Source: Myxococcales bacterium (lineage in GTDB: Bacteria > Myxococcota_A > Polyangia > Polyangiales > Polyangiaceae). Taken from it: DNA of 45,746 bases. The notes under the pieces were generated by a model, which saw only the letters and a list, made by a program, of their open reading frames with translations, was not told the origin of the DNA and made no database searches. Positions 8,385-18,500 of this stretch are shown one piece after another. The position numbers were made by a program, and so were the translations under genes. The number at the start of each line of letters is the position of its first letter. Position 1 is the first letter of the stretch. The stretch is taken from assembly GCA_025354825.1 (NCBI GenBank), contig JANXMC010000205.1:1-45746 (forward strand). Reading direction: 5' to 3'.

Positions 8385-10064
8385 ATGTCCTCGATGTCCC
8401 GCACCCCGCTCGTTCTGTCGTCGCTTCTCGCGTTCCTCTGCGCCTGCTCTTCCAGCGCCGGAAGCGATCCGTCCTCTACTGCGGACAGTGGGAGCGATCC
8501 TTCGACCGACACCGCGTTCCCCGGTTTCGATACGGGCGCCGACACGAACTCGCCGAGCCTCGACACGGGGAGCGGCGCGCATGACGGCGCGCTTGCCGAC
8601 GCCGGCCCGAGCTGCACCCCGAAGCCGGGCGAAGACGTCCCCGACGACGATTTCAAGGACACGAACTGCGATGGCATCGACGGAGATATTTCCAAGGCCG
8701 TGTTCGTGGCGCCTTCGGGCGTCGACGGAGCGAGCGGCACGATCGCCGCGCCGCTCAAGAGCATTCGCGACGCCATCACCAAGGCAGCAAGCGAGAAAAA
8801 GTCGGTCTACGTCTGCAACGGGAGCTACTTCGAGACGCTTACGCTGAACGCGGCGAGCGTCGGGCTCGTCGGCATCTTCGGCGGCTACGACTGCAAGAGC
8901 TCGTGGAAGCGGGTCGCCGACGTCGCGCACGTCCTCCCGACCTCGGGCATTCCGCTCACCGTCGATTCGCTCCCGAGCGCCCTCACGATCGATCGCATCG
9001 GATTCACGGCGGGCTCAGCCTCCAAGTCGAGCGAGAGCTCCGTCGCGGTGTTCGTGAAAGACTCGACCGGCGCGATCCTCTTTCACAACGCGCAGCTCGT
9101 CGCGGGGGATGGGTCGAGCGGCAACGCGGGCGCCGCGCCGACCGGCACGAGCTCGCACGCACCGAGCGGCGCCGGGGGTCAGACGCCACCTCCGACGACG
9201 TGCATGCGTTATGCGACCGACAATCCACTGTGGTGCTCGCATCAGGCGGCCGGCGGCTCGACCTTCACGGGCCTCGGCGGCGGTGGTGCGACGTGCGCGG
9301 CTCCAGGCGGCTCCGGCGGTAAGGGTGGCGTGCTGGACGGCGCCGATCGGCAGGCGGGGATCGGCGCCGCATTCGGTGCGGTCTCTGCTGGCGTCGACAA
9401 CCCCGGTCGCGACGGCAGCGACGGCGCCACTGGCACCGTGGGCGCGTCGGCGGCCTTCGGGCTCGGCGGCATCTCGAGCGCGGGCTACGTCGCGAGCAAC
9501 ACTGGCGCGAACGGTGTGTCGGGCGGCCTCGGCGGGGGCGGCAGCGGCGGGAGCGGCGGCAATGCGTTCCTCCTCTCGTCGAGTGGGATCGATCGCCACT
9601 TCTGCAATGGCGGCGGCGGCGGAGAAGGCGGCTCCGGCGGGTGCGGTGGAGACGGCGGACAGGGCGGCGGCGCAGGTGGCGCGTCGATCGGTCTGCTGGT
9701 GAAGGACTCGCCCAACGTCACGGTCTCGCGCTCGACCCTCACCACCGGCGGGGGTGGCAACGGCGGCGACGCGAGCTCGGGCACTGTCGGCCAGGCCGGC
9801 GGTGACGGCGGCGGCGGAGGTGACGGCACCACTCCGGGCCGGTGCCAGGGATCTCTTGGCGGTCGCGGTGGTCGCGGCGGTGCGGGTGGATCGGGCGGCG
9901 CGGGCGGCGGCGGGCCTTCGTTCGGGATCTTCTGGACCGGCAAGACCGCGCCGACGGCGAGCGAGTCGGTCGTCTTCAACCTCGGCGCCGGCGGCAAGGG
10001 CGGTCACGGGCGCGGCGGCCCCGATGGACCGGACGGCGCCGCTCTCAACATGCAGATGCCCTGA
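8385..10064 (+). CDS. Glycine-rich DUF1565-like lipoprotein, 559 aa
   Basis: Surface lipoprotein: signal peptide with lipobox LCAC (Cys21), then a Ser/Asp/Thr-rich linker to about residue 80. Residues ~85-200 resemble the DUF1565/right-handed beta-helix type (AAPLKSIRDAITKAA, then YVCNGSYFETLTLNAA and GIFGGYD). From about 245 to the end the protein is a PE-PGRS-like low-complexity region of GGxGGxGG repeats, interrupted by short segments with Cys. It is a paralogue of the lipoprotein at 13832-15331, and the two flank the TcA-like gene with gaps of only 33 and 32 bases, so one transcript is likely. Binding or adhesion at the cell surface is plausible, but no ligand is visible. Confidence 0.88.
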   Translation: MSSMSRTPLVLSSLLAFLCACSSSAGSDPSSTADSGSDPSTDTAFPGFDTGADTNSPSLDTGSGAHDGALADAGPSCTPKPGEDVPDDDFKDTNCDGIDGDISKAVFVAPSGVDGASGTIAAPLKSIRDAITKAASEKKSVYVCNGSYFETLTLNAASVGLVGIFGGYDCKSSWKRVADVAHVLPTSGIPLTVDSLPSALTIDRIGFTAGSASKSSESSVAVFVKDSTGAILFHNAQLVAGDGSSGNAGAAPTGTSSHAPSGAGGQTPPPTTCMRYATDNPLWCSHQAAGGSTFTGLGGGGATCAAPGGSGGKGGVLDGADRQAGIGAAFGAVSAGVDNPGRDGSDGATGTVGASAAFGLGGISSAGYVASNTGANGVSGGLGGGGSGGSGGNAFLLSSSGIDRHFCNGGGGGEGGSGGCGGDGGQGGGAGGASIGLLVKDSPNVTVSRSTLTTGGGGNGGDASSGTVGQAGGDGGGGGDGTTPGRCQGSLGGRGGRGGAGGSGGAGGGGPSFGIFWTGKTAPTASESVVFNLGAGGKGGHGRGGPDGPDGAALNMQMP

Positions 10065-10097
10065 GCCACGCAACGCTCTCGAAAGGATTTCTTCGTC

Positions 10098-13000
10098 ATG
10101 AACACCTCGACCTCACTCTTCGTTCGCGCTGCGCGCCTCGGCTCGCTCGTTCCCCTTCTCATCGCCGGCTTCACTGGCGCGTGCGGCAGCAGCGGCTCCT
10201 CGAGTGAGCCCGACCCGAACGGCCCCGGCACCGGCGTGAACGCGCAGACGCCTCCGCCGATGGCCGATCGGCCGGTCTGCATCATCTCCGCTGACTGCCC
10301 TGCGGGCGAGCACTGCGACCTCGGCGAATGCACGCAGGCATGCAACACGGTCGACCCCTGCACCGGAGCGCTGACCTGCTCGCCACGCGCGCGCTGCACG
10401 CCCCCCGGCGTGGTCGACAGCGATCCGACGCCGACTGCCACGTACCTCGGCGCGGTCAGCGCGAGCCCGAGCACTGCGATGCTCTCGGGCAGCGATACGA
10501 GTTTTCAAGTGACGCTGACGAGCACTTCCAAGGATCCGGTGCGCTACCGCGTAGAGCTGAGCGCGCCGCATCTCTCGATCACCGCGTCGCGCGGGGAGTT
10601 CACGGGCTCGACCACACTCACCTTCGCGGTGAGTAGCGCCGCGCTCAAAGGCCGCGACGTCGCCGGCTCGATCAAGGTGCACACGACACTTGGCGACGTC
10701 GTCGTGAGCGCGCCCATCCACAACGGCGTGACCGGCAAGTACCACGGCAGCCTCCGCTACGACGGTGGCGCCGTCTCGCTCGGCGACACGCGCATCGGCT
10801 TAGAAATCCTCGAGACGAGCGGTGATGTGTCGCTTCACGTCGTTTCGGGCGAGTCGCTGCTGTTCCCCGCCGGCGCGGACGGCGACGTGACCGGGCATGG
10901 CTCCTTCACGGTGAGCGCTGGCGTCGACGTCACCATCGCGCAGCGCATCGACCACGCGGTCGGCGGCGAGCGGAACCACTTCCAGCGCGACCTCGGACGA
11001 AAGCTCCGTCTTCAAGTGAAGCCGACGCAGAAGGGCAACCTAGAAGGCACCTTCGAGGAGACCGTCTACGGTCTCTTTTCGGAGCCGGTGAAGCTCACGG
11101 GTCATGCCGTCTTCGAGTACGAGACGCAGAGCGCGGACCCGTCGTTCCGCGTCGGCGACGAGGCGAGCATGCCTGCCTCGCCGAGCAAGGACACCTGGCT
11201 CAGCCCCTCGGTTTTCGGCTGGGCCGAGGATACCGCGTGCTCAAACCTCGTCTGCGCGGGCGGCTCGTGCAGCCCGACGATCCCCGCGGCGATCGCGAAG
11301 ATCGAAGCGGCCTACGCAAAGCCTCTCAATGCGGCGATGATCGTGCGCGATGGCAGTGCGCCCTTCGTACCGATCGTCACCGCTTGCTCTAAGTCCCTAA
11401 CAGCAGGCAAGCGCGCCGACGCGACGCCGCAGTGCGGCCTCGTCGCTCCGGTTGCTTGCGCCATGAGCATTGCGGCCACCGTCACCACGGCCGACACCGC
11501 CATGGGCAAGACGTTCGGACGACTCGTCAGCGAGACCGTTGCGCCCGCGCTCCTCGTCGCCAAGGACCACGTGGTGGGCGCGCTCGGATCGTCCTTCATC
11601 TCGGGCATCTCTGCCGAGGCTGCGCGCTACGACGCGGCGATGAAGGCGCTCGGGCCGACAGCGACATGGGTCGTGCAGCCCGCGGCGCTCGAGTACCTCC
11701 GGAGCATGTCGCCCGACGCGGCACGAGGCGACCTCCCGGGCGTCGGAGACACCACGACCGTGAGCGACACGTATCCGTCTGCACGCGCGATGGCGGACCT
11801 GTTCGCCACGATGAGCACCATCGAGGGAGAGCGTGCACGCATCGGAGCGGCCAGCGTCGGCACCGATCCGACGCTCGCACTGAAGGCGCAGGAGCGCGCG
11901 CTCGTCACGTACCTGGAGGCCGCCGCGCTCGCCGAGATCGTGCGCGAGTGGGGCAGCGTGCCGCCGAGCGTCCGCGTGAAGTACGTCGGCATGCTCAACC
12001 CGCTCGACAGTGGGTTCACCGCGCTCTCGAAGGGCGCGAATGCCTTCGGCGTGCCGGTCGGGTTCGTGCCGTTCGTCTACCAGCCCGAAGCGGTCTCGAA
12101 GGGTTCTACCAACTTCGAGCAAGAGCTCGCCGCCGCGATGGTGGAGGTCTCCTCCGAGAAGGCCGTCGAGCTCCGCTTCATGGACGACAAGCGTACCTGC
12201 GACCTCAACGCGAAGGATCTTCAAAACCAGCTCAAGAGCGTGCGCGACAGTTACGACAAGGAGTTCGCCACCGCGTGCGGCACGAGCTTCAAGCCCGACG
12301 CCACTGCGAGCAGCGGCGACTGGAGCACCTGCGGCAAGGACGATGCCGGCGACGTCGGCGTCAGCAGTCTCGACGTGCAAGTTGTCATCGATCGCCTCCA
12401 CGCGTCGCAAGCTCGTCTTCAGGGCATGAAGGACAAGATCGCGATCGACCAGCGCGCACTCGCCGATACGCAACGCGTGCACGAGGCCACGCTCACCTTC
12501 CTCGACAAGAACGGCAAGCAGGTCGAGGCCCTCACGCTGGCTGAGGGCGTGTTCGACGCAGAGATGAAGGCCATCGAGGTGGCCTCGCACGCGCAGGTGC
12601 TCAACGGGGGCGCGCCGCTCGGCGAGGCCGCGGTCGAGCTTGCCATCGGCCTGATGAAGACCCAGCTCGAGGTGCAGAAGGTCCAGCTTCAGACGGCGCA
12701 GTCGATGCGCATGGAATCGGCGAGCAAGGAGGTCGAGCTCATCGCCGGTATGGCCAACATCCAGAAGGAAGTCGTCGACCTCGCCCAGCTCGGCGTCGAG
12801 ATGCAGGGCGACGTGCTCGCGGTACTGCAAAGCCAGGTGCGGCTCCGCAACATGATTTCCAACGAGCGGCGCACCCTCGACGAGCGGCAGAAGACCCTCG
12901 CGCTCATCGACAAGGACCCGTCGAACGACCCGTCGTTCCGCATCCTGCGCGACGACCTCGCGCTCGCCGTCGTCTCCGCACGAGCCCGAGCGCAGCGTGA

Positions 13001-13799
13001 GATGTACCTCGCAGCCACCGCGCTCGAGTACGAGATCAACCAGCAGATCCCCGCCATCGAGGGCGCGGTCATCAACGCGCACAACGGCGCGAGCCTCGAA
13101 GCTCTCGCCGCTTGCTACACGAGCATCCTCAACGACGCGCGCAAGGCGTACGGGGCGCCTCAGGAATACGCCGCGACCATCTCGGTCCGGCAGCTTCTCG
13201 GCATCACCGCGCCGCGCACTGACTCGGTCACGGGCGTCACGCTCTCGGCGGGCGACCAGTTCCGGGAGCTCCTTCTCCAGAACCAGAACCTGGACGGGCA
13301 AGGCGGCGTCGGTGTCACCTTCGCCACGAACCTCCTCCCCGGCAACCGCCTCTGGTCGAGTGACGTCTGCAACGATCGCATCGAGGCCGTGCAGGCCCAG
13401 CTCGTCGGCGATTTTCTTGGCGACAACCAAGCCCAGGTGAACATCGCCGTCGCTGGCAACGCGCTCGTACGCTCCTGCGACACGACCTCCGTCGACGCGC
13501 TCCAAACGTGGTCGCTCGGCTCCTCCAAATCGGCGAGCGACGGGATGGTCGCAGTCATTCAGGCCGGTGTGAACTCCTTCGGCGACGCGCCACGCCCCAA
13601 CACCTCGCTCTTTGGTCAGAGCGTCGCGCGCTCCACCTGGAAGCTCATCATCCCCGGCCCCTCGGCCGCGCCGACCAACGCCGACATCGACATCTCCAAG
13701 GTCGACGACATCGTCCTGAAGGTCAGCCACCAGGCCGTGCCGCGGCACGCTTCCCCCATCTCCCTCAACCTCTCGTGCCTCGCCGACATCGGCAAGTAG
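10098..13799 (+). CDS. TcA-like helical lipoprotein, 1233 aa
   Basis: Lipoprotein signal with lipobox FTGAC (Cys29), a Pro/Gly-rich linker and a small cysteine cluster (about 54-96). Beta-rich segments run to about residue 360. A mostly helical region follows, with long heptad-like helices at about 760-990 (motifs QLEVQKVQLQTAQSMR, ERRTLDERQKTLALID). The C-terminal ~60 residues (about 1170-1225) contain STWKLIIP...DISKVDDIVLKVSH. From memory of the family, this resembles the TcB-binding end of Tc-toxin TcA subunits (STW.L..P, TISDVILHLRYTA), which also follows a long helical shaft. Usual TcA subunits are about twice as long and are not lipoproteins. An AAAGGA ribosome-binding site precedes the ATG. 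The RHS/TcB-like gene two genes downstream supports the reading, but the assignment is inference. Confidence 0.6.
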   Translation: MNTSTSLFVRAARLGSLVPLLIAGFTGACGSSGSSSEPDPNGPGTGVNAQTPPPMADRPVCIISADCPAGEHCDLGECTQACNTVDPCTGALTCSPRARCTPPGVVDSDPTPTATYLGAVSASPSTAMLSGSDTSFQVTLTSTSKDPVRYRVELSAPHLSITASRGEFTGSTTLTFAVSSAALKGRDVAGSIKVHTTLGDVVVSAPIHNGVTGKYHGSLRYDGGAVSLGDTRIGLEILETSGDVSLHVVSGESLLFPAGADGDVTGHGSFTVSAGVDVTIAQRIDHAVGGERNHFQRDLGRKLRLQVKPTQKGNLEGTFEETVYGLFSEPVKLTGHAVFEYETQSADPSFRVGDEASMPASPSKDTWLSPSVFGWAEDTACSNLVCAGGSCSPTIPAAIAKIEAAYAKPLNAAMIVRDGSAPFVPIVTACSKSLTAGKRADATPQCGLVAPVACAMSIAATVTTADTAMGKTFGRLVSETVAPALLVAKDHVVGALGSSFISGISAEAARYDAAMKALGPTATWVVQPAALEYLRSMSPDAARGDLPGVGDTTTVSDTYPSARAMADLFATMSTIEGERARIGAASVGTDPTLALKAQERALVTYLEAAALAEIVREWGSVPPSVRVKYVGMLNPLDSGFTALSKGANAFGVPVGFVPFVYQPEAVSKGSTNFEQELAAAMVEVSSEKAVELRFMDDKRTCDLNAKDLQNQLKSVRDSYDKEFATACGTSFKPDATASSGDWSTCGKDDAGDVGVSSLDVQVVIDRLHASQARLQGMKDKIAIDQRALADTQRVHEATLTFLDKNGKQVEALTLAEGVFDAEMKAIEVASHAQVLNGGAPLGEAAVELAIGLMKTQLEVQKVQLQTAQSMRMESASKEVELIAGMANIQKEVVDLAQLGVEMQGDVLAVLQSQVRLRNMISNERRTLDERQKTLALIDKDPSNDPSFRILRDDLALAVVSARARAQREMYLAATALEYEINQQIPAIEGAVINAHNGASLEALAACYTSILNDARKAYGAPQEYAATISVRQLLGITAPRTDSVTGVTLSAGDQFRELLLQNQNLDGQGGVGVTFATNLLPGNRLWSSDVCNDRIEAVQAQLVGDFLGDNQAQVNIAVAGNALVRSCDTTSVDALQTWSLGSSKSASDGMVAVIQAGVNSFGDAPRPNTSLFGQSVARSTWKLIIPGPSAAPTNADIDISKVDDIVLKVSHQAVPRHASPISLNLSCLADIGK

Positions 13800-13831
13800 G
13801 CGCCCCACCGATCACGTCTGCGAGGTCAGTC

Positions 13832-15331
13832 ATGCACTCCCAAGAAATCCGCCGCGCGACCAATATCGCGCTCCTCCTCTGCTCCTCTTTCGCGCTTGCG
13901 GCTTGTGGCGGCGGCGCCGGCGATGCCGGCAACGCGAACCCTGACGCGGGCGCTTCCGACACGAGCCCGCACGTCGACTCAGGCGCTCGCCTCGAAGGCG
14001 ATTCCGGCACGGCCACCGACACGGAAAACCCATCGCGCGACGGCTCGAGCGAGGCGTGCGCCGGAGCCGACGATCCCGACGATCTCGGCGTCGACTCCAA
14101 CTGCGATAATGCCGATGGCGTTGCTACTCGCGACGTCTACGTCAACGGGGACACCGGTCTCGACAGCAACACCGGCGACCCCGCGCACCCGCTCAAGAGC
14201 ATCGAGGCCGGGCTCCGCGCGGTGAAGTCGGGCGGCTACGTAATGCTCGCGCGAGGGCTCTACGCGCCCAAGACGCTGGACCTCCCAGGGACCTGGAAAA
14301 TCGTCGGCGGCTACGAGTCGACCTTCAAGGGAGCGCCCAAACGCGAGAGCACCACCATCTCCGTGCCGAGTAGCGGCCTCGTCCTGTCGAAGCCCGACGA
14401 TGCGTCGTTCGCGCATCTCATGTTCGTCGGCGCCGACGCCGAGGATCCGAAGAGTCCGACCGCGTACGTGCTCCGCACTTCCGCGAAGAAGCTCACGCTC
14501 GACGACGTCGCCCTCCGCGCAGGCAACGGGCTGAGCGGTACCAACGGCGCCGACGGCCTCGCCGGTAGCGCGGGCGCGTCGGCGACGAGCCGCTATGAGT
14601 CCGGAAAGACTTCGTGTGATGGCTCGGTGGTACTCGCGGCACTGGGCGGCTCGCCCGGCTCCGCGAACGACGAAGGGCTTTCCGCGGGCGACTGCTCGGC
14701 GAAGGTTCCGGCGCATCCCGGCAGCACCGGGCGTCCCGGTAGCGCGGGCACCGACGGCGGACGACTGCCGACCCTCACCGCCGAGGGTCTCCTCGAGTGG
14801 AGGAATGCCGGCGATGGTCACCCCGATGCGGTGGCCGGTCACGGCGGCGCCGGGGGATGCCGCTACGAGGGCGGCTCGGGCGGCGGTGGTGGTTGCGCCG
14901 GCAAGGCTGGAACCGGAGGGACCGCGGCGGGTGGCTCGGTCTGCGTCCTCGCGCTCGGCGGCGAGCTCACCATCACGCGCTCGCTCCTTCACACAGGGTT
15001 CGCCGGCGCAGGCGGCGCGGGAGGCGCCGGAGGTCCAGGCGGTGCGGGTGGCATTGGCAGCGCACCTGCCTGCGACACGACCTGTTCCGTCTGCACGTCC
15101 GACACCTTCAACTGCGCCGACTACGGTGCGCCCGGCGGCGCGGGGGGAGCTGGCGCGCACGGCGGCGGATCCGCGGGTGGCTGGGCTCTCGGTGTCGCGA
15201 CCGTGAAGAGCGCGACGACTGCACTCGACGCGTCGACCACCGTGGAGCTCGGCAAGCCGGGCGTTGGCGGAGCGAACGGCCTCAGCCGCGGCCCAGATGG
15301 TGAGAAGCACGCGTCCTTCCACCTCGACTGA
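13832..15331 (+). CDS. Glycine-rich DUF1565-like lipoprotein, 499 aa (paralogue of 8385-10064)
   Basis: The ATG at 13832 gives a signal peptide with lipobox LAAC (Cys25); the longer frame upstream runs into the TcA-like gene and is rejected. After an Asp/Ser-rich linker comes the same module as in the 8385 gene: D.NCD..DG..., then AHPLKSIEAGLRAVK, GLYAPKTLDLPG and KIVGGYE. A glycine-rich C-terminal half follows, with several cysteines (CDTTCSVCTSDTFNC) probably forming disulfides. The gene starts 32 bases after the TcA-like gene and is followed by palindrome copy C and the RHS gene. The repeated placement of this lipoprotein type around the TcA-like gene suggests a shared surface assembly, which is inference. 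Confidence 0.87.
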   Translation: MHSQEIRRATNIALLLCSSFALAACGGGAGDAGNANPDAGASDTSPHVDSGARLEGDSGTATDTENPSRDGSSEACAGADDPDDLGVDSNCDNADGVATRDVYVNGDTGLDSNTGDPAHPLKSIEAGLRAVKSGGYVMLARGLYAPKTLDLPGTWKIVGGYESTFKGAPKRESTTISVPSSGLVLSKPDDASFAHLMFVGADAEDPKSPTAYVLRTSAKKLTLDDVALRAGNGLSGTNGADGLAGSAGASATSRYESGKTSCDGSVVLAALGGSPGSANDEGLSAGDCSAKVPAHPGSTGRPGSAGTDGGRLPTLTAEGLLEWRNAGDGHPDAVAGHGGAGGCRYEGGSGGGGGCAGKAGTGGTAAGGSVCVLALGGELTITRSLLHTGFAGAGGAGGAGGPGGAGGIGSAPACDTTCSVCTSDTFNCADYGAPGGAGGAGAHGGGSAGGWALGVATVKSATTALDASTTVELGKPGVGGANGLSRGPDGEKHASFHLD

Positions 15332-15342
15332 CTCCCGCCGCT

Positions 15343-15400
15343 TTCCGGTTTCGTCCGGTTTTTTCCGGTCTCCACCGGACGATTCCAGACGATTCCGGAA
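15343..15400. repeat. 58-bp palindrome, copy C (degenerate)
   Basis: Half-sites start at 15343 (TTCCGG), 15353 (GTCCGG), 15363 (TTCCGG), 15375 (CCGGAC), 15385 (CCAGAC) and 15395 (CCGGAA), with the same 10-bp spacing and dyad as copies A and B. The left arm, including its spacers, is nearly identical to copy B in the same orientation (CTTTCCGGTTTC is shared). It begins 12 bases after the stop at 15331 and lies 122 bases before the RHS gene. Confidence 0.85.
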
Positions 15401-15521
15401 AAACTGGCTCGCCGCGAAATGCGGCGCTCCGAATTCGTAGTGGTTTCTTGAAGGACGCGGAGAGGCACGGGGCGTGCTCTCCCCGCCACGCCGCACGCAA
15501 CACGCGGCCCCGAGGTTTCCT

Positions 15522-18500
15522 ATGAAGCGCTTGCTCCTCGCTGCGGCCTCCGCGGCAACGGTCTCCCTTTGTCTCGCGACCGCCTCCGCGGGCGGCGGCG
15601 TCCAGCCGACGCGCATGAGCCTCCCGAAAGGCCCGGGCTCCATCGAAGGCCTCGGCAAGAACTTCGTACCCTCTCTCGCCAGCGGCACCGCGTCCTATGG
15701 TTTCGACATCGCCGTGCCTCCGGGCTCGAACGGCTTTCAGCCGAGCCTCTCGCTCGACTACGACAGCGGCGGCGGCGTCACCGAGCTCGGCATGGGCTTC
15801 CGACTCGGCGGCGTCCCTGCGCTGCGTCGCCGCGTCGAGAACGGCCTGCCCCGTTTCGACGCGAGCGACGTCTTCGAGCTCGTCGGCATGGGCATCCCCT
15901 GCGACCTCCTCGAAATCAGTCCAGGCACCTTCCGCCCGCAGTACGAGAGCGGAGCGTTCGTGCGCGTGCAGCGCGCTGCCGATGGCAAGAGCTGGGAGGC
16001 GCGCGACAAGAGCGGCTTCACATACCGCTTCGGCGGCGACGGGTTCACCGAGGCCGAGGGCGATTATGTCGCGACGTACCTACTTCGCGAGCAGCGCGAC
16101 CTCCACGGCCACGTCATCTCGTACGCGTGGGACACCTCGAGCGGGCATGCCCTTCTCACCAAGGTCACCTACAACGATTTCAACCCCGAGGCGCGGAACG
16201 AAGTCCTCTTCGACTACGAGACGCGCACCGACGTCCACACGTTCTTCAACCTCGGTATCAAGCAGACGATCGGCAAGCGCCTCAAGAGCGTGATCGTGCA
16301 GCACGGTGGCGCGCTCGTCCGGCGCTACGACATCGGATACGGGACAAGCGCGCATTCGCGCATTGCCTCGGTCACACTCACCGGCCGCGACGGCGTCTCG
16401 AAGCTCCCGAGCGCGACGCTCCAGTACGCCGAAGCGACCTTCGCGACCGATGGGCAGATCGTCGTGATGAAGACCCCACCGGGGCGGTCACCTGCGGATC
16501 CCAATGTCGATCTCGCCGACCTCAACGGCGACGGGTTGCCTGATCTCCTCGTCACCAAGGCAGGCGCCTTCCGCAGCTACCTCAACCACGACGGCACATC
16601 ATGGAAGGCCGGTGTCGATTGGGCGCCGAGCGACAGCCCCTCCCTCGAGCTCGCCTCCGTCGGCGTGCAGCTCGCCGACGTCGACGCCGATGGCGCGCTC
16701 GACCTGCTCGCCAAGAGCGGCACCAGCTCCTTTCGCTACCTTCCAGGGAAGAGCGACACAGCGTTCGGCGCGGCCGTCACCCTGGGGCACGCGCCAAACT
16801 TCTCGTTCGAGGACCCCGATACCCGCCTCGCCGACATGGACGGCGACCGGCGCGCCGACGTGCTCATTACCGCCGCAAGCGGCGATCTCTACGTCGGCTA
16901 CAACGTCGGAGGGAAGGACTGGGCCGAACCGCTCGACGTGGGCGCCGTCGACCCGAAGCAGCCACTCCGCTTCTCCGACGGCGGACACACGCAGCTCTGC
17001 GACCTGAACGGCGACCGCGTCGAGGACTTCTGCTACCTGCGCTCGGAGAGCCTCGCCTATTGGCTCGGCCGAGGGCGCGGGAAGTTCGAGGCGCCTGTCA
17101 CCGCGACGGGCGTTCCGTCGTGGGATCCGTCGAGCCCCTGGGAGCTCCATGACCTCGACGGCGACGGATGGGTCGACCTCGTCCACGTCGGCGTCTCGCA
17201 GGTCGACGTGCGGCTCGCGAGCGCCGCAGGCGTCTTCGGCGACACGAAGACCATCGCGAAGACGCCGACGAAGGGGCCGGCCACGACCGTGCGCTTCGCC
17301 GACATGAACGGCAGCGGTACGACCGACATTGTCTGGATCGACGTCTCGAGCTCGGCCGATGGGGCCTGGCAGTACCTCGAAGTGTTTCCGCAGGGACGCG
17401 CGGGGTTGCTCACGAAGGTCGACAACGGCTACGGCAAGACCCTCTCGATCACCTACGGCACCGCCTCGCACGATGCAGCCGTCGCGCGCGATGCGTCGGC
17501 ACCCTGGGCGACCCGCATGAACATCGCCATGCCCGTCGTCGCCAAGGTCGCGATCGACGATGGGCTCGGTGACCCATCGATCGTCACGACCTACCTCTAC
17601 AAGGACGGCACGTTCTCACCGCGCGAGCGCACCTTCGTCGGATTTGGAGGCGGCATCGAGACGCAGCTCGGCGACGAGCACACGCCAACGCTCGTGAACG
17701 AGAGCACCTTCGACGTCGGGCTCGATTTTCGTGAGCTGCGCGGAGTTGTGCTCTCGAGCGAGAGCCGCGATACCTCGGGCACGATCTTCAGCCGCTCGCT
17801 CGATTCCTACGTGCGACGATTCCTCGAGACCGCCGCCGATGGTCGCAAGGTCGAGTACGCATTCAAGAGCGCCGAGCGCGTGTTGCATGTCGAGGGGACT
17901 GACCTCGCGAAGGCGCGGACGACCCTGACCGAGTGGGATCACGACAACCTCGGCAACGTCATCTCCGAGAAGACCTGGGGCGAAGTCGTCGGTGATGACA
18001 AGCTCGCCGGCAACGACGAAGCGATCACGATTCGGACGTTCGCGAACAACACCACCGACTGGATTTTCGGACGGATCGCGGGCGAGGAGCTGCAGGATGC
18101 AAAGGGTGCGCGCCTTCGCCTCACCCGCCACTACTACGACGGAGACGCATTCGTCGGGCTCCCTCTTGGGCAGGTCGGACGAGGCAATCTCACTCGCTCC
18201 GAGGCCTGGGTCGGTCCCGAGGGTGAGAAGTTCGAGATGGTCGATGGGTCGAAGTTCGACGCCGATGGCCACGTCGTCGACATGGTCGACGCGCGCGGCG
18301 CGCACCGCCGCTTTGGTTGGAGCGCGAGCGATCACACGACGATCACCACCGAGTCGGTCGAGACCGGCACGCAGACACTCACCGCGCTCGCCTCGTTCGA
18401 TTCCGCATTCGGGTTGATCACGAGTTTCACTGCGTATAACGGCGCCGTCTCTACCTTCGACTACGACGCCTTCGGTCGCATCGCCTCCGTCGTCCGGCCG

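Noticed and set aside
9485..9997. A proline-rich antisense frame (170 codons) over the glycine-rich lipoprotein.
   Set aside because: Glycine codons GGN read on the other strand give proline; this is a direct mirror of the GGxGG repeats.
11397..13808. An 803-codon open frame antisense to the TcA-like gene.
   Set aside because: It exactly mirrors the real gene; long antisense frames are common in very GC-rich coding DNA. The product is Arg/Asp/Val/Leu-rich without any domain, signal or plausible start site.
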